A DNA stretch of 12,980 nucleotides, from the NCBI GenBank assembly GCA_023135255.1, contig JAGLTN010000219.1, positions 1 through 12,980 on the forward strand, in the 5' to 3' direction. The first letter of the stretch is position 1. Each line of letters starts with the position of its first letter. The stretch is from Planctomycetota bacterium (GTDB lineage Bacteria; Planctomycetota; Phycisphaerae; Sedimentisphaerales; Anaerobacaceae). This document shows, in pieces, positions 6,733 through 12,980 of this stretch. Below the pieces are notes generated by a model that saw only the letters and a list, made by a program, of their open reading frames with translations, was not told the DNA's origin and made no database searches. Made by a program: the position numbers and the translations under genes.

Positions 6733-8649
6733 TTATTTATGGTCGATGTCTTCACCAAAACGAACAAGCCTGGCACTATTAAATACAACTATTATAGAAC
6801 TGACAAAATGTAAAATAGCTGCGACCTCAGGCTTCAAATATTTTGCCATCGATATACCTATCACAATAAATGTTATACCAAACGCCAGGTTCTGGTTAAT
6901 TACTCTACTGGTCTTTTTTGAAAGATTAACCAAAAACGGCAACCTCCTCAAATCGTTATTCATCAAAGCAATAGACGCCGAGTTAAGAGCAACATCACTA
7001 CCGGCAGCACCCATCGCAATACCAAGATCACCAGCTGCTAAAGCAGGTGCATCATTGATACCATCACCAATAACGACAACCGTATGACCGTCATCTTTCA
7101 TCTGCTCTACTATCGCAAGCTTATCGTGCGGCAAACAGTGAGCTTTAAAATCGGTACAACCCAACTCAGCCGCTACTCGATTAGCAACCTGCTCCCTGTC
7201 GCCGGTAAGCATCGTAATTCTCTTGATACCGTAGCTAAGAAGCTCATCAACTGCCTGCTTTGCCTCCGGACGGGTCTTATCCTGCATACCTATCCAACCT
7301 ATACATTTAGTATCTTTCGCCACGAACAAAGTGCTGAACCCCTGCTCTTCATGCAATTCGGGCCCAGCGATACCATTCATGTCGATATCATTTTCCTGCA
7401 GGAATGTATCTCGCCCTACCATAACATTCGCCGAATCAACAACCGCTGTCACTCCCTTACCTGGCACTTCTTTAAACTCTTTGATCTCCATAAACGACAG
7501 ATTTGCCTGCTTGGAAACCTCCTGCAAAGCCCTCGCTGCCGGATGCTTACTCATTATCTCCGCCGAAGCAGCATAAGTAAGCAGCTGTGACGGTTCAATA
7601 CCATCAGCCGGAGTCAGCTTAGTGACATACAATCTTCCGGTAGTCAAAGTACCGGTCTTATCGAAGACCATCGCAGTGATCCTGCCCGCGATCTCCAGGT
7701 CTGCAACATTTTTGATCAGCACTCCAAGCCTTGCCGATGCTGAAATTGCCGCTACCATCGCTGTCGGCGTAGCAAGTATCAATGCACACGGACAAGAAAT
7801 AATAAGAACTGTTATCGCATCTGAAACATTTTTGGTAAAGAACCAGTAAATCGCCGCTACCATCAATATTGTCGGCGTATACCATTTCACATACCGATCG
7901 ATAATACGCATAATAGGTATCTTCGTGTTTTCAGCCTCCATAATAAGAGTCTGAACCTTACCAAGAGTCGTATCCTTACCGGCCTTGGTCACTTTAATAT
8001 CCAGCACACCGGTCAAGTTCGTTGTACCCGCAAACCCCTGCATACCGGGAACCTTATCAACCGGCAAAGACTCACCGGTGATCGTCGCCTCATTGACCGA
8101 ACTAAGTCCGCTGACGATCTCACCATCCGCAGGAATATTGTCACCAGGGCGAACCCGCACAATATCGCCAGGCTTCAAATCACTAACCTTTACCTCTTTT
8201 TCACTGCCGTCAGCCAAAAGAAGCTCTGCTTTTACAGGTGTCAATTTTATCAGAGACTCGATAGAAGCTCTCGCTCCCAAAGCTGTCCTTGTCTCCATCA
8301 ATTCGCTTAAAAGCATAAAGAAAGCAATAATACCTGCTGGAACATATTTGCCCGTAGCAAACGCAGCAAATATCGCCAATGCCACAAGCTCATCCATATG
8401 GGATTCTTTTTTAATAGAACTCTTTATCGCATGAATCACTATCGGAGTACCCAACAACAGTGCACTTACCATCGTAAGTATTTCAGCATTAAAGCTGGTC
8501 GGCCCATAGATCCACTTCGCCATACCGCTGCTTATCAGCAAAACACCGCCAAGCAATGTCCCCAACATGGCTATGCTCACACGCATCTGCTTAGCGTGTG
8601 AATAATCAGCTGCCATATCATGTTTAAAATGTAAATGTTCGTGAGCCAT
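6733..8649 (-). CDS. P1B-type heavy-metal-transporting P-type ATPase, no HMA domain
   Basis: This inner-membrane pump uses ATP to move a transition-metal ion out of the cytoplasm. Its 638 residues show TGES (191-194) in the actuator domain, the membrane metal site CPC (286-288), phosphorylation motif DKTGT (D330), the P1B nucleotide-domain HP dipeptide (369-370), TGDR (482-485) and GDGINDAP (528-535). No CxxC HMA domain precedes the membrane; instead the N-terminus is His-rich (H3, H5, H7, H10, H18). Metal choice is unclear: the penultimate segment lacks the YN pair of copper pumps and the Lys of zinc/cadmium pumps, and the last segment has HFVSS (614-618) where copper pumps have MxxSS, ZntA has an Asp and P1B-4 pumps have HEGG(T/S). 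The gene starts two bases after the HflK stop, with GAGGAA (8661-8666) upstream. Function as a metal pump is firm; the ion is not. Confidence 0.95.
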   Translation of the reverse strand: MAHEHLHFKHDMAADYSHAKQMRVSIAMLGTLLGGVLLISSGMAKWIYGPTSFNAEILTMVSALLLGTPIVIHAIKSSIKKESHMDELVALAIFAAFATGKYVPAGIIAFFMLLSELMETRTALGARASIESLIKLTPVKAELLLADGSEKEVKVSDLKPGDIVRVRPGDNIPADGEIVSGLSSVNEATITGESLPVDKVPGMQGFAGTTNLTGVLDIKVTKAGKDTTLGKVQTLIMEAENTKIPIMRIIDRYVKWYTPTILMVAAIYWFFTKNVSDAITVLIISCPCALILATPTAMVAAISASARLGVLIKNVADLEIAGRITAMVFDKTGTLTTGRLYVTKLTPADGIEPSQLLTYAASAEIMSKHPAARALQEVSKQANLSFMEIKEFKEVPGKGVTAVVDSANVMVGRDTFLQENDIDMNGIAGPELHEEQGFSTLFVAKDTKCIGWIGMQDKTRPEAKQAVDELLSYGIKRITMLTGDREQVANRVAAELGCTDFKAHCLPHDKLAIVEQMKDDGHTVVVIGDGINDAPALAAGDLGIAMGAAGSDVALNSASIALMNNDLRRLPFLVNLSKKTSRVINQNLAFGITFIVIGISMAKYLKPEVAAILHFVSSIIVVFNSARLVRFGEDIDHK

Positions 8650-8651
8650 CT

Positions 8652-9944
8652 TTATTTTGTTTCCTCAGATTTCGACTTTTTAATTTTAGGATCCCTGTTC
8701 AGCAACACCCGAACTTCCTTACTCTTGGCATTCGAGGTAGGCTGAATGATTATTTTTTCGTCAACATTCATAAAAACCTCCTCGATAGCATCAAGATAAA
8801 CTTTCTGCACAAAAAGCCTGGGACGCTTTTTATATTCAGGCAGAATATTATTAAGATATATCGCGTCAGCCTTTGCAGACTCTACAACACGCCTCCTGTA
8901 TGTTCTCGCCTGGCCAAGCCTTTCACGGCAACGTCCGACAACCCGGCTCCAGAGATATTCAAGCTGCTCTTCAGTTACCCTCTTTCTGCCCTCGACAGCC
9001 GCCAACAGTTCCTCAGCTACTGTACCCGCTGTCTGGTTAAGTGTATTTTTTGCATAAGTCTCTGCCTCGGTAATAGTTTTCTGTTTTGTCTGACTTGCGT
9101 TAATTGAATCCAGAAACGCCCCATCAACCTGTCTTGGCCATTTGATTGTGACAAGCTTCATGAACACAACTTTTACGCCGCTGTCGATCTGGTCAAGCTT
9201 TTGCTGAAGAAGCCTCTTAACATGATCCGTTATAGTTGCCTGGCTATTGATTGCCTGGTCTATTGTATAGTTAACCAGTGCGGTAACTGCCGAATCTTCA
9301 ACAAGGCTCCGCAAAAGCAACGAAAAGCTATCCTCAATAACATCCGCATAAGTTTGACCTGGCATAAGATCATCCGTAACCGTAACATTCTTAAAGAACC
9401 GCTCTGGATCATCTATTTTGTAAGTCACTTTCCATTTACTATGCACGATATTATAATCAGTCTGTGAAGATACTGAGCCAATTCGACTTTCACTTCGACT
9501 CAAACAATAACCGTCTCTTTCAGGCTCAAGTGATTTAGGTACTCTGATCTTACTCTTATCCGTTTGAAGCAATTCTTTTTTAGACTGGTAGTACCACAAA
9601 GAATTAACCGCAAAATCGATTTTCTTTTTAACCGGTATCATAATTATTTCATCGATCGGATAAGGCCAAACCCAATGCAGACCAGGCCCTAAAACACGTT
9701 TCTCGCCTACACCACGAATCTTCCCGAATCTCAATACAATTGCCTCTTCATCGGGAGAAACTGTTCTCAATCCTGAAACAAAAAACAGAATAACCAGAAT
9801 GACCATAATGATCTTCAGGATGAAAAAACTTATCCTCAATGCTTCCGAAAGTGACTCACTCGCAGCATCAAGCTCACCAGAAAACCGCTCCTTCTCAGGC
9901 TGATTCTGTAAATCTGTTTTATTTTCTATATTATTCTCTGACAT
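8652..9944 (-). CDS. hflK: HflK-like SPFH/band 7 membrane protein
   Basis: HflK partners HflC in a large membrane cage that modulates the FtsH protease. The 430-residue protein has a hydrophilic N-terminus (1-36), one membrane segment (about 39-59), then the SPFH domain beginning TVSPDEEAIVLRFGK (61-75) and GPGLHWVWPYPID (86-98), which is the classic HflK/HflC entry. The domain continues through NIVHSKWKVTYKIDDPERFF (165-184). Between about 115 and 160 there is extra, poorly conserved charged sequence compared with standard HflK. A helical region (285-360) leads to LFVQKVYLDAIEEVF (377-391), matching the HflK end region 'RLYLETMEEVL'. It follows hflC by 24 bases with only a weak ribosome-binding site and precedes the P-type ATPase by two bases. 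The usual order hflK-hflC is reversed here because another HflK-like gene comes first. Assignment to the family is firm; strict orthology to HflK is less so. Confidence 0.88.
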   Translation of the reverse strand: MSENNIENKTDLQNQPEKERFSGELDAASESLSEALRISFFILKIIMVILVILFFVSGLRTVSPDEEAIVLRFGKIRGVGEKRVLGPGLHWVWPYPIDEIIMIPVKKKIDFAVNSLWYYQSKKELLQTDKSKIRVPKSLEPERDGYCLSRSESRIGSVSSQTDYNIVHSKWKVTYKIDDPERFFKNVTVTDDLMPGQTYADVIEDSFSLLLRSLVEDSAVTALVNYTIDQAINSQATITDHVKRLLQQKLDQIDSGVKVVFMKLVTIKWPRQVDGAFLDSINASQTKQKTITEAETYAKNTLNQTAGTVAEELLAAVEGRKRVTEEQLEYLWSRVVGRCRERLGQARTYRRRVVESAKADAIYLNNILPEYKKRPRLFVQKVYLDAIEEVFMNVDEKIIIQPTSNAKSKEVRVLLNRDPKIKKSKSEETK

Positions 9945-9968
9945 AGCATCAAATTCCGTTGAACAAAA

Positions 9969-10868
9969 TTACTTTACTGCTTGGGTTTCCGGCATCTTCT
10001 TTAAAAGCTCAAAAGGCTGTGAATCTGCACTTAAAACAATCGTAGACTTCTCAGACAGTATCTTTTTAAGTGCGTCTATATTCCGTAAAAACATCGCCAA
10101 CTCCGGATCCGCATCGAGCATCTTATAGTACTTCGCTGCCTCTGCGTCGCCTTGGCCTCTTATCTGTTTAGCCCTGGCTTCTGTGGCGGCAAGCAATACC
10201 TTTTTCTTCGCATCTGCATCGCTTCTGATCTTGATTTTCTCTGCCTCACCCTCTGAAAGTGTGTTTTGTGTCCTCTGCTGTCGCTCAGCTTTCATACGCT
10301 CAAAAACATTTTCTGTAACATCTTTATTCACCATGAGCTGTTTTATACCTAAAGTCCTTATGCCGATACCGAACTGGTCTTTTACCGCCGCCCGAAGGTC
10401 TTCAAGCATTTCCTGCTGAATCTCATCGAACTTTATCTGCTCAGGGTCACTGTTAACAAATTCAGAAAAATTATGCTGGCCGATTATCTTATTCTGTGTA
10501 TTGCTGATCTGGCTTAAAAGCTTATTCTCTGCTTCCTTAACCGAACCGACAGCATTAAAAAACTCCAAAGGCTCAGCAATATTCCATACCACATAAGTCT
10601 TAACAATAATGGGAACTGCTCCTTTAGTAGTTGTTTCTCCGAGATCAGCTTCAAAGACTCTCATACGAGAATCAAATTTATAGATCCTTTCAATAGGCGC
10701 AGGCCATCTGAAATAAATCCCAGGCTCCTTGATCTCACTATCACTGTCAGCCTTACCAAGCTTCACTCGCAATGCTGTTTCAGTCTCCCTTACCTGGAAA
10801 GACGTGAAAGTAAAACCAAGCACAATAATTACAACAATAACTAAAATACTAACCGCTAAATGTTTCAT
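9969..10868 (-). CDS. hflC: HflC-like SPFH/band 7 membrane protein
   Basis: HflC pairs with HflK around FtsH in the bacterial inner membrane. The start is set at 10868: GAGGAG (10879-10884) lies ten bases upstream and the ATG comes one base after the previous stop. An upstream in-frame ATG at 10901 would overlap that gene by 32 bases and has no such site. The resulting 299 residues begin with one membrane segment (about 4-22), then VRETETALRVKLGK (26-39) and EPGIYFRWPAPIERIYKFD (48-66), the SPFH entry. A long helix follows (about 185-245, with RTQNTLSEGEAEKIKIRSDA), then GQGDAEAAKYYKM (238-250) and a DPELAMFLRNIDALKKIL...TIVLSADSQPF end (254-286), very like the HflC C-terminus. Length is close to E. 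coli HflC (334). It sits between two HflK-like genes. Confidence 0.9.
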   Translation of the reverse strand: MKHLAVSILVIVVIIVLGFTFTSFQVRETETALRVKLGKADSDSEIKEPGIYFRWPAPIERIYKFDSRMRVFEADLGETTTKGAVPIIVKTYVVWNIAEPLEFFNAVGSVKEAENKLLSQISNTQNKIIGQHNFSEFVNSDPEQIKFDEIQQEMLEDLRAAVKDQFGIGIRTLGIKQLMVNKDVTENVFERMKAERQQRTQNTLSEGEAEKIKIRSDADAKKKVLLAATEARAKQIRGQGDAEAAKYYKMLDADPELAMFLRNIDALKKILSEKSTIVLSADSQPFELLKKMPETQAVK

Positions 10869-10869
10869 T

Positions 10870-12933
10870 TTATTGGGTCTCCTCAAATCCACCGACATCA
10901 TATAGATCAGTGGCTAATTTTTCCTGCATATCGACAATGAACACCTGCTGGTCTTCACTATCTGCAACAACAATATATTTTCTTACATTATTCAACGCTT
11001 CTTCAAAGACACTGAGCCTTTGCCATTTCTTATAGATATCCCTGGATGCATTATAAGCTTTCAGTTGACCTGCAAATCTCTGCCCGGTCGCCTCTGCTAT
11101 AGCTACTCTTTCAAAGGCATAACTTTGTGACTCTTTCAAAGTCGCAAATATTTCACCTTTAGCCTGCGCAAATCTCATATCGATCTGCTTGCCAAGCTTT
11201 TCAACTTCTGACCTGTCTGCACCCGATGATTCCATACTCTGATATTGATCCGCCAGTTGGGAAAGCTCATCTGCCTCTTTTACCGAACCGACAAGATTGA
11301 TCAAAATCGCAGTACGATCTTTCTCTGCCATCATTATTATAGCTTCTTTCAGCTGAACCGCACCGACCACTCTCTGGTAATCAGATGCAACCTCAACTGG
11401 TGGATGTATCCCCTGCAAACCTACGAACAACACATCAATACCCAGGTTTTCATCATCACATGCTTTTTGAATTCTTTCAGTCAGAATATCTTTCGCCTTA
11501 GCCCTGCCTGCGCCAAGAAGACTCCGTGCCATTTCATTTTCATCATCAACTTCGATCGTCGCACTGGCGGCAAACTTTGCCAGCTCGCGATAGCAAATTG
11601 CCTCCAAAACTATCTTCGGGGCATTGTGGTTATACAGGTAAGCATAAATATCCTTAACTTTATATTGAATCGGAATATTAGCTTTTACCAGACTGACAGG
11701 AACAGCTGCCCCAACATCAGACGTAGCTGCCTGTTTGCTCGCTACAAGCAAACTGAATTCTTCTTCATAATGTTCTTTGCCCCAAAGCAACGCACCACGC
11801 ACTTGTTGGCCAGTCTTGGGATCTATCCTGGGAATATATCCGATAGGCAACTCCATTATCTTTTTAACCGGATACTTATAAGCAACATCTATAGGCCAAG
11901 GCCACTTAAACGTAACACCTGGTCCGACAATTCTTTTTTCGCCGTCAGCTTTCAAAGGATTCCCAAAACGCTCTACAACTGCCTGCTCATCCGGATTGAT
12001 TATAACTATACAACTGAGCATATAAAGAGTTAAAGCCCCTATCAAAATCAAAGGAACAACTGCCTTGGAAAGCAGTTTATAAAACCACGTCTGAGAAACT
12101 TTAAAACCAAACTGATAATCCAACGCGCCTGCTGCGGTATGAAAAACATTACCAGGCTCATTTATCACACCCAAAAGCCTGCTGTCAAAACTGCTTCTGG
12201 AATACTGATCTTTAATTCTCGGTCGGTAAATATCCATCACTATATTAAGTGCATTTTCCATACCAAGAATAATCAGCACGATTGGAATAACCCAGTTCAT
12301 CACCATCACGGCATTTGAAATTTTAAATTGCAGCAGGGCAAAAGATATCGACAGGATAAAACACAAAATCGCGATACCTAAAATAAAACTGCCGCCACCT
12401 CGCAATGGCTTCCATTTCTTCTCAGCAGACATCCCTGTTGCATATCGCGAGATAAGAAAAGATACAAAAGCAATCACAGTCATCGCCATAGCGCAACCAA
12501 GAGGCTGTTTTATCTCGACACCTTCAATCGCACCTCTGAGAGATCTGAGCAGGTATACACCAGCAAGAATCTGATATACTGCGATCAAGCCTGAGAAAAT
12601 AGGCAAAAACCATTTCTCAAATATTTGTAATCTTTTCTGAGCAACTGCAAATAAAGTAGACTGCTCCGTCTTGGCCTGAAAGATTGTCGAGCTGTCATCG
12701 GTCTTAGTCAGCTGGTCCATATCGAGCTTTTCCTGCTCAGCAAGAGAACGCTGATGGAACTGGATTATCAGTATCAGCCAGACAAAGCTCGAAGAAAGAA
12801 GCAACCAGCTGAGCGAATAGATCGCAAAGGAACCGCTCCATTTCGAGACAAAATAAGCACCAACCGAAAATATCACACTCAACACAAACGCCAGCAAACT
12901 AAGCCATTCAGCCCGTTTAGATGATATCGTCAT
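10870..12933 (-). CDS. Multi-spanning membrane protein fused to an HflK-like SPFH domain
   Basis: This 687-residue protein joins an N-terminal multi-spanning region to an SPFH/band 7 domain. Hydrophobic segments are near 10-28, 36-58, 108-129, 145-162, 182-203, 208-231 and 291-312. The last plays the part of the single anchor of HflK, and is followed directly by INPDEQAVVERFGNP (312-326) and GPGVTFKWPWPIDVAYKYP (337-355), the standard SPFH opening. The rest of the SPFH domain runs to about 520, then a charged helical stretch (about 525-640, rich in Ala, Glu, Gln) and an HflK-like end with VFEEALNNVRKYIVV (642-656). E. coli HflK is about 420 residues with one segment, so the first 290 residues are additional. 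The start has AGGA (12943-12946) nine bases upstream. It is the first gene of unit 1 and is followed by hflC after one base. It probably forms mixed assemblies with the two SPFH proteins encoded downstream; this is inference. Confidence 0.88.
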   Translation of the reverse strand: MTISSKRAEWLSLLAFVLSVIFSVGAYFVSKWSGSFAIYSLSWLLLSSSFVWLILIIQFHQRSLAEQEKLDMDQLTKTDDSSTIFQAKTEQSTLFAVAQKRLQIFEKWFLPIFSGLIAVYQILAGVYLLRSLRGAIEGVEIKQPLGCAMAMTVIAFVSFLISRYATGMSAEKKWKPLRGGGSFILGIAILCFILSISFALLQFKISNAVMVMNWVIPIVLIILGMENALNIVMDIYRPRIKDQYSRSSFDSRLLGVINEPGNVFHTAAGALDYQFGFKVSQTWFYKLLSKAVVPLILIGALTLYMLSCIVIINPDEQAVVERFGNPLKADGEKRIVGPGVTFKWPWPIDVAYKYPVKKIMELPIGYIPRIDPKTGQQVRGALLWGKEHYEEEFSLLVASKQAATSDVGAAVPVSLVKANIPIQYKVKDIYAYLYNHNAPKIVLEAICYRELAKFAASATIEVDDENEMARSLLGAGRAKAKDILTERIQKACDDENLGIDVLFVGLQGIHPPVEVASDYQRVVGAVQLKEAIIMMAEKDRTAILINLVGSVKEADELSQLADQYQSMESSGADRSEVEKLGKQIDMRFAQAKGEIFATLKESQSYAFERVAIAEATGQRFAGQLKAYNASRDIYKKWQRLSVFEEALNNVRKYIVVADSEDQQVFIVDMQEKLATDLYDVGGFEETQ
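10879..10884 (-). promoter_or_regulatory. Ribosome-binding site GAGGAG for hflC
   Basis: On the minus strand GAGGAG lies ten bases before the ATG at 10868. It is embedded in the last codons (Glu-Glu) of the upstream SPFH gene, just before its TAA, so translation of the two is probably coupled. It decides the hflC start. Confidence 0.7.
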
Positions 12934-12942
12934 TTTTTAAAT

Positions 12943-12946
12943 TCCT
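12943..12946 (-). promoter_or_regulatory. Ribosome-binding site AGGA for the multi-spanning SPFH gene
   Basis: AGGA on the minus strand lies nine bases before the ATG at 12933, a good spacing that supports this start. Confidence 0.55.
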
Positions 12947-12956
12947 GAATTTTATT

Positions 12957-12980
12957 ATATACTGATCTCAATTGAATTTT
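12957..12980 (-). promoter_or_regulatory. 24-base repeated upstream element, copy 1 (putative promoter or operator)
   Basis: This is the first copy of the repeated 24-base sequence, 23 bases upstream of the ATG of the multi-spanning SPFH gene. A perfect TATAAT on the minus strand (12954-12959) overlaps its gene-proximal end. The -35 region would fall at or beyond the edge of the window, so a full promoter cannot be judged. Confidence 0.45.

Noticed and set aside
10869..10901. The longer hflC start at 10901.
   Set aside because: It would overlap the upstream gene by 32 bases and has no ribosome-binding site, while the ATG at 10868 has GAGGAG ten bases upstream.
11245..12033. A 262-codon open frame on the plus strand.
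   Set aside because: It lies wholly opposite the SPFH gene, whose product has clear family motifs; the plus-strand translation shows no recognisable domain and reads like a shadow frame.
12202..12211. A ten-base match to the core of the 24-base element (ATACTGATCT).
   Set aside because: It lies inside the SPFH coding sequence, the match does not extend without a shift, and a ten-base match is plausible by chance.

Overview
The window holds eight protein-coding genes, all on the minus strand and packed head to tail from about 12,930 down to 111. DNA is moderately AT-rich (my impression, not counted). The gene content suggests a Gram-negative-type bacterium: HflK/HflC-type SPFH proteins, an ABC-2 exporter and a PcrA/UvrD helicase. 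The combination of a multi-spanning SPFH protein, HflC, HflK, a metal P-type ATPase and an ABC-2 exporter, plus the style of the unknown 589-residue protein, makes me think of Planctomycetes, perhaps Phycisphaerae/Sedimentisphaerales. That placement is from memory of family style, not from a search, and is tentative.

Unit 1 (12,933 to 4,120, read right to left) has six genes with gaps of 29 bases or less, or overlaps. They are a 687-residue protein with seven predicted membrane segments fused to an SPFH/HflK-like domain; an HflC-like protein; a second HflK-like protein; a P1B-type heavy-metal ATPase without a classical HMA domain; an ABC exporter ATPase with a long acidic, proline-containing tail; and its ABC-2 permease with a large soluble loop. 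The tight spacing implies co-transcription and partly coupled translation. The reasonable inference is a membrane-associated module in which three SPFH scaffold proteins form a complex or microdomain near a metal-efflux ATPase and an exporter. No FtsH protease is visible here.

Unit 2 (4,066 to 111) starts after a 53-base gap. It contains a membrane-anchored, helix-rich protein of unknown function and a PcrA/UvrD-type helicase, joined by an ATGA overlap.

The main non-coding signal is a 24-base sequence that occurs twice with three mismatches. It lies just upstream of the first gene of each unit and nowhere else that I noticed, and each copy carries an AT-rich -10-like box at its gene-proximal end. 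It looks like a shared promoter or regulator site. Three start codons are set downstream of the longest reading frame because clear ribosome-binding sites point to internal ATGs. No RNA genes, insertion sequences, CRISPR arrays or convincing terminators were seen.
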